NCBI RefSeq assembly: GCF_014205875.1
Contig: NZ_JACHEN010000001.1
Coordinates: forward strand, 372,001-436,000
Length of the DNA stretch: 64,000 nt
Source of the DNA: Anaerosolibacter carboniphilus
Lineage (GTDB): Bacteria; Bacillota; Clostridia; Peptostreptococcales; Thermotaleaceae
Direction of reading: 5' to 3'
Shown here: positions 51,435-60,290 of the stretch, one piece after another
Layout: each line of letters begins with the position of its first letter
How positions within the stretch are numbered: position 1 is the first letter of the stretch
Translations under genes and position numbers: made by a program
Notes under the pieces: model-generated
What the model saw: only the letters and a program-made list of their open reading frames with translations
Databases searched by the model: none
Told to the model about the DNA's origin: nothing

Positions 51435-51491
51435 ATAAGTATTATTTCTTAATATAATTAGAAGTTAGTATTTATGAAGGGTATGAACAGT

Positions 51492-51650
51492 ATGATTTAC
51501 AAAAGTGAATTAGGATTAAAAGATACTCCTTGCGAAGGCCATAAGAACTAAATCGGCTATGCTTTGCTTGGAGATTATTTTGTTAAAATAGCTGATGTTG
51601 AATTATATGTTCCTGCTAAGTTCTTTGAGATTTGCATGAAGGGACTTTAG
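51492..51650 (+). pseudogene. Small broken gene with one in-frame stop
   Basis: ATG 51492 opens a frame reading MIYKSELGLKDTPCEGHKN, a TAA, then IGYALLGDYFVKIADVELYV and further to TAG 51648-51650. A single base change would restore a 52-residue protein. Family not recognised. Confidence 0.4.
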
Positions 51651-51723
51651 TTAGTGTACAATTATTCAGCATTAGACGATTTAATAAATGATTTCATACA
51701 TTTGTCCCTTTGTACAAGAATGG

Positions 51724-51759
51724 AAACTGTTGCAAACATAGCTTTGCAACAGTTTTTTT
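51724..51759 (+). terminator. Hairpin terminator before the CD3324 gene
   Basis: Perfect 13-bp arms (51724-51736 and 51743-51755), 6-nt loop, then a T run. It lies between the promoter and the CD3324 start, 45 bp ahead of the ATG, so it either closes the small broken gene or attenuates CD3324. Confidence 0.7.
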
Positions 51760-51803
51760 GGTCTTTGCTTCAAGAAAAAATAAATTTTTCGAGGAGTAAA
51801 GAT

Positions 51804-52097
51804 ATGAAATATAGTAATGCGTACAATGTTTTACCGGTTGATATAGTAAGAATGATTCAAGAATATGTGAATGGTGAATATTTATATATACCTAGAAAAG
51901 AGGAACAACAAAAGAAATGGGGAGAAAACAGCGGCTCAAGAGATGCTTTAAAAAGAAGAAATGAAGAAATTTATCAAAAATATTTAAAAGGTGCTGTGAT
52001 TTTAGATTTAGCTCAGGAATACTATCTTTCTGATAAAAGTATAAGAAGAATTATTAGTCAGCAAAAGAAAATTATGCTCAACATCAATACAGAATGA
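51804..52097 (+). CDS. CD3324 family protein (Mor-like HTH)
   Basis: 97 residues from the ATG at 51804 with GAGGAG upstream; an upstream extension to 51654 would run through the terminator and is rejected. The sequence NVLPVDIVRMIQEYVNGEYLYIPRKEE then DALKRRNEEIYQKYLKG and LAQEYYLSDKSIRRIISQQ is typical of the CD3324 family. The C-terminal half is a helix-turn-helix as in phage Mor proteins. It is probably a small DNA-binding regulator. Confidence 0.8.
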   Translation: MKYSNAYNVLPVDIVRMIQEYVNGEYLYIPRKEEQQKKWGENSGSRDALKRRNEEIYQKYLKGAVILDLAQEYYLSDKSIRRIISQQKKIMLNINTE

Positions 52098-52253
52098 TAA
52101 ACAAGATTGAAAGCCCACTTTGGCACATCATAATTCTTAAGTAGTTCTTTTTAGAGTGTAGAATCTTAATCTTACTGGAGTAAAGCACAAATCACCAATA
52201 TAATTCCAATCGAATAATATACTATCATATATTTTATTTTGGGAGGAATCTAT

Positions 52254-53069
52254 ATGGGATACTATATTGGTGTAGAACCTGGCGTTAATATTTATGTAGA
52301 AGATGTTAACCCGACGGGGAACAAGACAATCCTGTTAATTCACGGATGGCCAGGAGACCATAATTTGTTTGAATATCAGTTTAACCAATTGCCCAAAATG
52401 GGATACAGATGCATAGGTATAGACTGTAGGGGGTTCGGCTTATCAGACAAACCCTGGAGCGGCTATGATTATAACCGATTATCCGACGATATTCGGTGTG
52501 TGGTTGACGCACTTAAATTACAGAATTTCACCCTTGGGGGACATTCAACAGGGGGAGCCATTTGTGTACGATACATGGCCAGACATAATGGTTACGGAGT
52601 ATCAAAACTTGCTCTTTTTGCTGCAGCGGCACCGAGTCTGATCCAACGTCCATATTTCCCATATGGTCTGCAAAAACAAGCTGTGATTAATATTATCCAA
52701 GGTGTATATAAAGATCGACCCAATACGTTGAGAGAGTTTGGAAGTATGATCTTCCATAATTATGTTAGTCAACCACTGTCGGATTGGATTTTCCAATTGG
52801 GTCTGCAGGCGGCCAGTTGGTCTACTGCAGCTATTGCAAACACATGGCTGGGTGAAGAACGGTTATTTAACGACCTGAAAACAATTAAAGTTCCAACGCT
52901 GATCCTCCACGGTATCAATGACCAAGTATGCCTATTCCCTTTAGCTATTTCACAAAAGTATAGTATTAAAAATTCTAAGCTTGTACCATTTGAAGCATGT
53001 GGTCATTTTCTGTTCTATGACCAGAGAGAAAGATTCAACAAAGAATTAGTACAGTTTATTGAAGAATAG
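52254..53069 (+). CDS. Alpha/beta hydrolase
   Basis: 271 residues from the ATG at 52254, with GGGAGGA 6 nt before it. Oxyanion-loop HGWPGDHN, the nucleophile elbow GGHSTGG (Ser), the acid in ILHGINDQV and the catalytic His in ACGHFLFY are all present. The size and motifs fit epoxide hydrolase/haloperoxidase-like hydrolases. The substrate is unknown; no neighbour helps. No signal peptide. Confidence 0.88.
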   Translation: MGYYIGVEPGVNIYVEDVNPTGNKTILLIHGWPGDHNLFEYQFNQLPKMGYRCIGIDCRGFGLSDKPWSGYDYNRLSDDIRCVVDALKLQNFTLGGHSTGGAICVRYMARHNGYGVSKLALFAAAAPSLIQRPYFPYGLQKQAVINIIQGVYKDRPNTLREFGSMIFHNYVSQPLSDWIFQLGLQAASWSTAAIANTWLGEERLFNDLKTIKVPTLILHGINDQVCLFPLAISQKYSIKNSKLVPFEACGHFLFYDQRERFNKELVQFIEE

Positions 53070-53077
53070 AATCAGCA

Positions 53078-53226
53078 TAAAAAGAAGTTAGTTAAGGGGC
53101 TGAGAAATCAGCGTCTTTTTCTTTTGTAGAAATTTAAAAAGTGCTTAAAGAGGTTGAGTTTGATGTCTAAAATTTAGCATAGGAAATTTTAGAGTCATTA
53201 GGGACTCAATTTCTCACTGACTCTTT
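53078..53226 (+). terminator. Two hairpin terminators after the hydrolase
   Basis: The first stem-loop has an inner GGCTGA/TCAGC hairpin flanked by AAAAAGA...TCTTTTTC (53078-53126). The second has AGAGTCA (about 53191) paired with TGACTCT (ending about 53223), then TTTT. Confidence 0.6.
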
Positions 53227-53339
53227 TTAGTTTGTTAATGGTTGAAAATTTACAAAAGTATTATAATAGTTATTAAGAAGCGATGTCGTTGGTATGATCA
53301 AGTAACGAATTTACGATAAATTTTAAGGAGATGTTACAA

Positions 53340-53752
53340 ATGGAATTAAACGAAATCATGAACGAACTAAAGTCCCTTGGTACAGAGCGTACGAAAAAAA
53401 TTTACATTAGCAATGGTGCGAAAGAGCCTGTTTTTGGCGTAACCATAAGCGCTATGAAGCCGATTTTTAAGAAAATAAAATACAACCAGCCTTTGGCAGA
53501 GCAGCTTTATGCAACAGGAAATTATGATGCCATGTATTTAGCTGGCATGATAGCGAAAAAGAATTAACAATGTCGGTTGGCATTTCATATTTGCCGCTCC
53601 ATGAAGAAGCAAAGAAAGTTGCTCAAGAAGTAGGAAAGGTAAATGTTTTTATGGGCAAAAACCTCTGTCAAACAAATGTTGCAACAGAATACATTCAAAA
53701 TGCAGTTGATAAAGTAAAACCAGGTTTTAAACATAAAAATGTAAGATGTTAA
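53340..53752 (+). pseudogene. AlkD-like DNA alkylation repair gene with internal deletion and frameshift
   Basis: The first frame (53340-53567) encodes the N-terminal part of the DNA alkylation-repair HEAT family (MELNEIMNELKSLGTERTKK, YATGNYDAMYLAGMIA). A second frame (from about 53545 to 53752) encodes the C-terminal part (LPLHEEAKKVAQEVGKVNV and a basic tail). The middle, roughly 80 codons with the conserved Trp/Asp region, is missing and the two ends are in different frames. Intact relatives have about 220-230 residues. Confidence 0.75.
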
Positions 53753-53831
53753 AGTATGGTGCCAGGCACTTGTTTTTTCTAGTCAGTTTGTCGATAAACA
53801 TTATAAGTTTGTAGGAATGGGGAGTGAACAT

Positions 53832-54515
53832 ATGATTGAAATTATTGCTACAACACCTGATGAGGCAATATGTATTGAAGCTTGTGGGGCAGACAGGATA
53901 GAACTTATCAGCGCTTTTTCTGAGGGCGGCCTGACTCCAAGCTATGGAATGATCGAGAAGGTTGTGCAGGCTGTCAAAATTCCTGTAAATGTTATGATAA
54001 GACCCCATGCTAAATCCTTCGTATATACAAAAGAAGAAATAGATGTAATGAAAAAGGATATAACTGTAGTAAAAGAGTTAGGTGCAAACGGAGTGGTATT
54101 CGGGGTTCTGAATGAAAGAAGGGAAATATGTGAAGAAAGTATTAAGGAATTGATAGAGCTTTGCAGCGGGTTAGACATAACCTTCCATAAGGCAATTGAT
54201 GAACTGTCTGATATTGTATATGGGATAAAGTTACTTTCTAAATATCCTCAGATAAAAACAGTGCTGACCTCTGGAGGAAAAGGAAGTATAATAGGAAATT
54301 CCTCTATCATAAAAGAGATGATAAAAAGCTCAGAGAACATAAATGTCATGCTCGGAGGAGGACTGAACGTTGAAAATGCTAAACAAGTAATCCAAGAAAC
54401 TGGAGCTTTGGAATATCACTTTGGGACTGCGGTGCGATATAACAAATCTGTTTTTGGTGATATTGATAAGACGCGGCTTAAGGAGCTTATTGAAATATTG
54501 GGCAGTTTTAAATAA
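53832..54515 (+). CDS. cutC: Copper homeostasis protein CutC
   Basis: 227 residues, TIM barrel. Family marks are EIIATTPDEAICIEACGADRIELISAFSEGGLTPS, VMIRPHAKSFVYT, the region GANGVVFGVLN, ITFHKAIDE and VLTSGGKGS. The ATG at 53832 is preferred because GGGGAG lies upstream of it; the ATG at 53817 has no ribosome site. CutC was first linked to copper tolerance, though its biochemical role is unsettled. Confidence 0.9.
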   Translation: MIEIIATTPDEAICIEACGADRIELISAFSEGGLTPSYGMIEKVVQAVKIPVNVMIRPHAKSFVYTKEEIDVMKKDITVVKELGANGVVFGVLNERREICEESIKELIELCSGLDITFHKAIDELSDIVYGIKLLSKYPQIKTVLTSGGKGSIIGNSSIIKEMIKSSENINVMLGGGLNVENAKQVIQETGALEYHFGTAVRYNKSVFGDIDKTRLKELIEILGSFK

Positions 54516-54588
54516 ATGTTTCGTAAAGATATAGTATGGTGCTATGCATCAGAGTTATCTAGTTATTTGTATGTATAAATGCGACAAG

Positions 54589-54610
54589 GGACAGGTGCAC
54601 TGTCCTTATT
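54589..54610 (+). terminator. Weak hairpin after cutC
   Basis: GGACAG (54589-54594) and CTGTCC (54600-54605) with a 5-nt loop, then TTATTCTATTTTT. Confidence 0.45.
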
Positions 54611-54838
54611 CTATTTTTAAAGGTAATATTGTGTGCTAGGCGCTAAAGTTATCCACTTATTAGCATGAACAGAAAAACCGCAGTTAGAGCGATATGGTAA
54701 ACCGTATTACAAGTAAATGCGAAAACAATCCAGAAGAAAGATATACCAATATTTTCGAAGAAGCATCCATATATAATTTGTATGAGAAATGTTCTAATTC
54801 TCGAGAAGTAAAAATTATAGGGACTTGCGAATCATTTG

Positions 54839-54870
54839 CCCTACGCACACTTCATCTGCATAGGGTTTTT
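54839..54870 (+). terminator. Hairpin terminator upstream of the biosynthetic operon
   Basis: CCCTACGCA (54839-54847) pairs with TGCATAGGG (54857-54865) with one mismatch, then TTTTT. The open frame 54694-54960 runs through this site and is probably not a gene; the segment 54610-54840 holds nothing I recognise. Confidence 0.6.
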
Positions 54871-54871
54871 A

Positions 54872-54900
54872 TTGTGTTTATAGGAACCTTAACCTATAAT
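54872..54900 (+). promoter_or_regulatory. Promoter of the six-gene biosynthetic operon
   Basis: TTGTGT (54872-54877), a 17-bp spacer and TATAAT (54895-54900), immediately after the terminator and about 88 bp before the first start codon. Confidence 0.62.
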
Positions 54901-54987
54901 ATATTTGTAAAAAGTAGAAGTACCACACAAATAAATTCTATGCATATTCGTAGTATTTAAAGGCATAAAGCTAGGAGGGAGAAGTCC

Positions 54988-55980
54988 ATGCAGCAAATAA
55001 AAATATTAGGCTCCGGAAAATATCTTCCCGCTCGAATCGTAACCTCTGCTGAAATTGACAGGAAAATAGGTGTTGCAGAGGGTTGGTCGGAGAAAAAGTC
55101 AGGAGTTAAACATCGTCGCTTTGTGGAAAATGAAACTGCTTCCTATATGGGTAAAATGGCAATACTGGATGCCCTGGAAGATGCAGGGCTGAATTGTAAT
55201 GATATTGACTGCATCATCGGGGCCAGCGGGTCGATGGAGCAGCCAATCCCGTGCAATGCTGCTCTGATACAGGAAGAGCTGGGCTTGGAGGACTCGGGTA
55301 TACCTTGTTTCGATGTGAACTCTACCTGTCTAAGCTTTGTTGTGGGCCTAGATATGGCTGCATATCTGATTGAAGGAGGCAGGTATAGAAATATTGTTTT
55401 GGTTTCCAGTGAAATATCCTCCATAGGGCTTAACTGGGAACAAAATGAAAGTAGTGCATTGTTCGGTGATGGAGCTGCTGCTTTCATCATTGGAAAAAGC
55501 AAGCCGGAGGAGAGCAGCAGAATCATAACTTCAAGATTGGAAACCTACAGCAAAGGTGCACATCTGTCCGAAATTCGTGGAGGGGGAAGCAAGTATCACC
55601 CCAGGGAGCATTCTGAGCAGACGAAAGGTGAATTCCTTTTTGATATGGATGGACAAGCTATTTTCAAGATGACAAGCAAGCTGATTGAAGGTTTTATCCA
55701 CAGGTTATTTGAAACCTGTAACTTGCGAATGAAGGATATGAGAATGGTGATTCCCCATCAAGCCAGCAAAGTGGCTATGAACCTGGTCAGGAAACGCCTG
55801 GGCATAGATGAGGGCAGATTTATGACTATTATCGAGAACCATGGGAATGTCATTGCTGCCTCAATCCCTTTGGCACTTCATGAAGCGATAAAACAGAACA
55901 GGATACAAAGAGGGGATACTGTTATGTTATTGGGAACATCTGCAGGGCTTTCAATAGGTGGGATGATCTTTGAGTACTAA
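54988..55980 (+). CDS. 3-oxoacyl-ACP synthase III (KAS III/FabH-like)
   Basis: 330 residues, thiolase fold. The catalytic triad is complete: Cys114 in VNSTCLSF, His257 in IPHQAS, Asn287 in ENHGNVIAASIP. The GDGAAAFIIG loop is conserved. Such enzymes condense an acyl primer with a malonyl- or second acyl-thioester. Because its partners are an epimerase-like reductase, an adenylating enzyme and transferases rather than fab genes, it most likely serves a specialised pathway. First gene of a run in which each stop overlaps the next start. Confidence 0.88.
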   Translation: MQQIKILGSGKYLPARIVTSAEIDRKIGVAEGWSEKKSGVKHRRFVENETASYMGKMAILDALEDAGLNCNDIDCIIGASGSMEQPIPCNAALIQEELGLEDSGIPCFDVNSTCLSFVVGLDMAAYLIEGGRYRNIVLVSSEISSIGLNWEQNESSALFGDGAAAFIIGKSKPEESSRIITSRLETYSKGAHLSEIRGGGSKYHPREHSEQTKGEFLFDMDGQAIFKMTSKLIEGFIHRLFETCNLRMKDMRMVIPHQASKVAMNLVRKRLGIDEGRFMTIIENHGNVIAASIPLALHEAIKQNRIQRGDTVMLLGTSAGLSIGGMIFEY

Positions 55981-57151
55981 TACATTAAACATTTTAATTA
56001 CAGGGGGGCGAGCTCCTGTCGCATTGGATTTGGCGAGGAACCTTCATGCATCGGAACACAGCATCTATATTGCAGAGAGTCTCAAGACAAATTTGTGCAG
56101 GCATTCAAAGTCTGTGACAAAAAGTTTTTTGGTTTCAAAACCCAACACGGATGAGAGAAGCTTTATATCTGAGATTATACAATTGATAAATGACTATGGA
56201 ATCAGCTTATTGATCCCAACTTGTGAAGAAACGTTCTATATCTCCAAATATAAGGAGAAGATAGAGCAAGCTACCAATGCCAAATTGTTTGTCGATGAGC
56301 TTGAGAAATTGAAAGTGCTACACAATAAGTATACTTTCATTCAAAAAGTAAAGGAATGCGGATTAAGCACTCCCGCAACTTTTATGGTAGATTCCCAGGA
56401 AGGTCTTCTTAATGTGCTCGGCAGCAGCTTTGCGTATAAAACAAAGCTGGTATTGAAACCTGTATATTCTCGTTTCGGCTCAAAGGTAAAGATATTTGAG
56501 AATACAAAGGATACTGCTTTTAAAATAATTATAAGTGAAAGCAATCCTTGGGTTATTCAAAGGTATATTGAAGGTGAGCAAATATGCACCTATTCTATTT
56601 GTATTGGTGGAGAAATACGGGCATATTCTGCTTATAAGTCCAGCTTCAGGACTGGGATAGGTGCAAGCATAAACTTTGAGTCGGTTATGGACAGGGATAT
56701 TTTTGATTGGGTATCCGATATTGTGAGGAAGCTTGATTTTACAGGCCAGATTTCTTTTGATCTTATAAAGACCCAGGATGGAGGGATTTATCCGATTGAG
56801 TGTAACCCTAGGACTACAAGCGGTTTACATTTGGTATCTCGAAGATATGCATTGCAAGATGCATTTTTGAATATAAAATCAGAGACTGCCCTGGCAAGGG
56901 AAAATGAGAAAGCAATGCTTCTTTTGCCAATGTTTCTTTTTGGTGGGTTTAATATCAGAAAACTGTCAGATATCAGGAAGTGGTTTGCGGTAATCAGAGA
57001 CTCAAAAGAGGTTGTATTTAGTTTCGGAGATATGAAGCCTTTTTTAAATCAGGTTAATTCGTTTATCAATTTGGTTTATATTTCAATAAGAAAAGGCATT
57101 TCTATAACGGAAGCTTCCACATGTGATATAGAATGGAATGGTGATTTATGA
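55970..57151 (+). CDS. ATP-grasp domain enzyme
   Basis: 393 residues with a TTG start overlapping the KAS III end by 11 nt. Residues 1-100 are a Rossmann-like pre-ATP-grasp domain (ILITGGRAPVALDLARNLHA). An ATP-grasp core follows: KVKECGLSTPATFMVD, KLVLKPVYSRFGSKV, WVIQRYIEGEQICTYSI, then SFDLIKTQDGGIYPIECNPRTTSGLH with the metal-binding acidic residues. Such carbamoyl-phosphate-synthase-like ligases activate carboxylates as acyl phosphates to join amines or thiols. The substrate is unknown. Confidence 0.82.
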   Translation: MSTNTLNILITGGRAPVALDLARNLHASEHSIYIAESLKTNLCRHSKSVTKSFLVSKPNTDERSFISEIIQLINDYGISLLIPTCEETFYISKYKEKIEQATNAKLFVDELEKLKVLHNKYTFIQKVKECGLSTPATFMVDSQEGLLNVLGSSFAYKTKLVLKPVYSRFGSKVKIFENTKDTAFKIIISESNPWVIQRYIEGEQICTYSICIGGEIRAYSAYKSSFRTGIGASINFESVMDRDIFDWVSDIVRKLDFTGQISFDLIKTQDGGIYPIECNPRTTSGLHLVSRRYALQDAFLNIKSETALARENEKAMLLLPMFLFGGFNIRKLSDIRKWFAVIRDSKEVVFSFGDMKPFLNQVNSFINLVYISIRKGISITEASTCDIEWNGDL

Positions 57152-58146
57152 AAGTGTTAATTACAGGCGGAACTGGTTTTCTGGGGAAAAGGCTGGCCTT
57201 GAGGCTATGTAAATTGGACTACGAAGTAACTGTGATCGGAAGAAATGAAGCAGCTGGAGCCGAACTTGAGAAAAATGATATAAGATTTGTTTCCTGCGAC
57301 CTCAGGGATGAGCAGAAACTGATAAGTGTATGCGAGGGCAAGGATTATGTCTTCCACTGCGGGGCATTATCATCGCCGTGGGGAAGGTATAAGGATTTCT
57401 ATAATATCAATGTCGGTGGCACAAAAAATGTTATCGAGGGCTGTAAAAAACATAGTGTCAGAAGGTTGATACATGTTTCCACACCTAGTATTTATTTTGA
57501 TATGACAGACAGGCGGAATATTTCCGAAAGTGATAAATTGCCTGAAAAGCCGGTAAATGATTATGCAAAAACAAAACTGCAGGCTGAATATGAAATAGAT
57601 AAAGCACATGAAGAAGGACTGGCGGTGATTACAATCAGACCGAGAGCACTATTCGGACCTGGAGACACAAGCATCATACCAAGGCTGATAAGAGCCAACG
57701 ACAAGTTCGGAGTGCCTCTGATAGATGGGGGGAGAGCCTTTGTGGACGTTACGTATATAGAGAATGTTGTAGACGCCCTGTTGCTATGCAAGGACTCAGA
57801 CAGCAATACCCTAGGGAAGAAATATAATATCACTAATGGAGAACCGATGTATTTTGCAGATATATTGAAGCTAGTGTTTGACAAACTAGGCTATCCGTTT
57901 CATCCAAAAGTACTTTCGTTTAAGCAGGCTTATAGAATCTCAGGGGCTATGGAGCTTATATACAGGACCGTTTTGCTTGGCAAAGAGCCTGTACTCACAA
58001 GATATACGGTAGGAGTGCTTTCAAAAAGCCAGACTTTGAATATAGATGCTGCTAAAAAGGACTTGGGATACAGACCCAGGATTAGCATCGTTGAAGGGGT
58101 GGATGAATTTGCAAAGTGGTGGAGTGAGATAAGTAGTGATAAATAG
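57148..58146 (+). CDS. NAD(P)-dependent extended SDR (3beta-HSD/OleD-like reductase)
   Basis: 332 residues. The Rossmann loop TGGTGFLGKRLALRL (about 7-20) and catalytic Tyr139/Lys143 in NDYAKTKLQAE are intact; RPRALFGPGDTSIIPRLI is typical of 3beta-hydroxysteroid-dehydrogenase-like epimerase/reductases. The closest analogy in a KAS-containing cluster is OleD, which reduces a beta-keto acid. Overlaps the ATP-grasp gene by 4 nt (ATGA). Confidence 0.85.
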   Translation: MKVLITGGTGFLGKRLALRLCKLDYEVTVIGRNEAAGAELEKNDIRFVSCDLRDEQKLISVCEGKDYVFHCGALSSPWGRYKDFYNINVGGTKNVIEGCKKHSVRRLIHVSTPSIYFDMTDRRNISESDKLPEKPVNDYAKTKLQAEYEIDKAHEEGLAVITIRPRALFGPGDTSIIPRLIRANDKFGVPLIDGGRAFVDVTYIENVVDALLLCKDSDSNTLGKKYNITNGEPMYFADILKLVFDKLGYPFHPKVLSFKQAYRISGAMELIYRTVLLGKEPVLTRYTVGVLSKSQTLNIDAAKKDLGYRPRISIVEGVDEFAKWWSEISSDK

Positions 58147-58972
58147 AATAATAATAATGCATGCAGGCTATTGCACCCACCCTGAAAGGATAGTAGCCCA
58201 AGGCGGGAGATGGAAAAGTATAAAGTTCCCTGCAATATTTGCTTTTTTTGAGCATGAGTTTTATGGCAATATTCTCTTCGATACAGGATACTCTGAGAGC
58301 TTTTATGCTGAGACCTCCAGGCTCCCATTCAAAATATACGCAAAGCTTACCCCGGTGTACCTAAAGAAGGGTGAGTGTGCAGCAGGCGTTCTGGAATCCC
58401 ATGGCATAAGGCCCGGGAACATAGACTACATTATTCTTTCACATTTTCATGCAGACCATATTGGTGGCTTGAAGGATTTTAAAAAGGCCAGATTTATTTA
58501 TAATCCTATAGCCTATGCGGGCTTAATGGGCAAAACTAAGTTCACAGCTTTGCGGAAAGGCTTTCTGAGAGGGTTAGTGCCTGAAGACTTTGAAGAAAGG
58601 TCGTTAGTACCAGAAGAAAAAATGAAAGTAGATATTTCAGGTCAGCTTAGCCCTTTCTCTTGCGGATACGATTTATTTGGTGACGGAAGTATTATTCTGG
58701 TTGATCTGCCGGGGCATACGAAAGGTCAGCTTGGAGCCCTTGTGAGGGACAAGGAGGGTAGACGTGTTTTTTTTGTTGCGGATGCAGTATGGCAGAGCAA
58801 AGCCTATAAAGAGCTTATCCGGCCTAGCAGAATCGCAAATATCATTATGGATAATTGCGATGAATATATGAAAACGCTTGGACGCATACACGAAGTTTAT
58901 AAACAAAGGCCTGAGATAAAAATAATTCCTTCTCATTGCATGGAAGAATTGGAGGGAGAATTTCATGGATAA
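58136..58972 (+). CDS. Metallo-beta-lactamase-fold hydrolase (lactonase-like)
   Basis: 278 residues. GTG start overlapping the previous gene by 11 nt. The two-metal site is present: H103, H105, D107 and H108 in LSHFHADHIGGL, His in LPGHTKGQLG, an Asp in VADAVW and the final His in IPSHC. The layout is like AHL-lactonase/quorum-quenching enzymes; it might open a lactone or thioester made by the pathway, or protect the host. No signal peptide. Confidence 0.85.
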   Translation: MINRIIIMHAGYCTHPERIVAQGGRWKSIKFPAIFAFFEHEFYGNILFDTGYSESFYAETSRLPFKIYAKLTPVYLKKGECAAGVLESHGIRPGNIDYIILSHFHADHIGGLKDFKKARFIYNPIAYAGLMGKTKFTALRKGFLRGLVPEDFEERSLVPEEKMKVDISGQLSPFSCGYDLFGDGSIILVDLPGHTKGQLGALVRDKEGRRVFFVADAVWQSKAYKELIRPSRIANIIMDNCDEYMKTLGRIHEVYKQRPEIKIIPSHCMEELEGEFHG

Positions 58973-60290
58973 TTTGGGATTACTGTTATGGAGTTATTAT
59001 AAATATAAGCACCTGTATCGTTTTAAATCGAGGAAGCAGCTGGAGCAGTGGCAAAACAGGAAAATAAGAAGCTTTATGGAGAGGATAGTTCCAAAGTCCA
59101 GGTATTACAGTAAGCTGTATGCCGGCTTGGATATCGGTAATTGGCAGGAGTTTCCTATGATCAATAAGCAGAGTATGATGGATAATTTTTCTGATCTGAA
59201 TACCTACGGCATTGAGAAGGAAGAGGCAATGAAAGTTGCTTTTGAGGCAGAGAAAAGCAGGGATTTTTCTCCTCAAATAAGGGATGTCACAGTGGGTCTT
59301 TCTTCAGGGACCTCCGGCAACAGGGGGCTGTTCCTGGCAAGCCCATCAGAGAGGGCTACCTGGGCTGGTGCGATTTTGGCAAAGGCTTTGCCGGACGGAA
59401 TATTTGTTAAGGAGAGAATTGCATTTTTTCTGAGGGCAAACAGTAATCTATATGAAGCGGTTGATTCAAGCAGGATAAGCTTCAAGTTCTTTGACTTATT
59501 GAAGCCTATTGATGAGCAAGTGGATGAATTGAACAAATACCAGCCATCCATCCTAGTTGCTCCTCCCTCTATGCTGAGAATACTGGCTGAGCGGGTCGAG
59601 GACAAGTCGCTTATAATAAGCTGCAAAAAAGTGATATCTGTCGCAGAGGTTTTGGAGAAAATTGACAATGAATTCATAAGAGAAACATTTAATCAGACTG
59701 TTCATCAGGTGTATCAAGCTACAGAAGGTTTTTTGGCAACTACATGCAGGAATGGTACGCTGCATCTCAATGAGGATATAGTCTGCGTTCAGAAAGAATA
59801 TATAGATAAAGCATCAGGAAGGTTCATCCCAATCATAACGGATTTTTCAAGGACAACACAGCCGATCCTCCGATACAGGCTGAATGATATTCTCATCGAG
59901 AAAAGGGAAAAGTGTTCATGTGGTTCATGTTTTACTGCTATTGAGGCTATCGAAGGCAGGACGGATGATATATTTTACGCAAAGGCGAAAGACTCCGATA
60001 AGATGGTTGGAATTTTTCCGGATTTCATCAGAAGAGAAGTAATTATGACCTCTCCACAAATATCAGAGTACAAGGTCAACCAGGTGAGTACAGTACAGCT
60101 TGAAGTTTATCTGAAGCTTGAAGACGGAGTTGATACAGATATCATAAAAAGCATGCTGTCCAAGAATCTGAAAAAGCTATTTGATGACTATAATTGTTGT
60201 GTCCCGCAGATAAAATTTATTGACAGGTACGAGCCTGTAAAAGGAAATAAGCTGAGAAGGATAGAAAGGAAATTTGACATTGGACCTTAA
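58965..60290 (+). CDS. Adenylate-forming enzyme of the F390-synthetase/PaaK-like group
   Basis: 441 residues. A3 motif GLSSGTSGNRGLF (Ser113-Gly118), A7-like ILRYRLNDI, a CSCGSCF segment likely to bind zinc, and A8 EGRTDDIFYAK. It is related to phenylacetate-CoA ligase and coenzyme F390 synthetase and adenylates a carboxylate or phosphate group. The start overlaps the hydrolase gene by 8 nt. Its cargo could be the beta-hydroxy acid produced by the KAS III and reductase (inference). Confidence 0.84.
   Translation: MDNLGLLLWSYYKYKHLYRFKSRKQLEQWQNRKIRSFMERIVPKSRYYSKLYAGLDIGNWQEFPMINKQSMMDNFSDLNTYGIEKEEAMKVAFEAEKSRDFSPQIRDVTVGLSSGTSGNRGLFLASPSERATWAGAILAKALPDGIFVKERIAFFLRANSNLYEAVDSSRISFKFFDLLKPIDEQVDELNKYQPSILVAPPSMLRILAERVEDKSLIISCKKVISVAEVLEKIDNEFIRETFNQTVHQVYQATEGFLATTCRNGTLHLNEDIVCVQKEYIDKASGRFIPIITDFSRTTQPILRYRLNDILIEKREKCSCGSCFTAIEAIEGRTDDIFYAKAKDSDKMVGIFPDFIRREVIMTSPQISEYKVNQVSTVQLEVYLKLEDGVDTDIIKSMLSKNLKKLFDDYNCCVPQIKFIDRYEPVKGNKLRRIERKFDIGP

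Noticed and set aside
51654-51803. N-terminal extension of the CD3324 protein
   Set aside because: The extension would be encoded through a perfect terminator hairpin; the ATG at 51804 has a proper ribosome site and the family begins there.
54694-54960. 88-codon plus-strand ORF before the KAS III gene
   Set aside because: A T-run hairpin terminator and the operon promoter both lie inside it; no ribosome site and no recognisable family.
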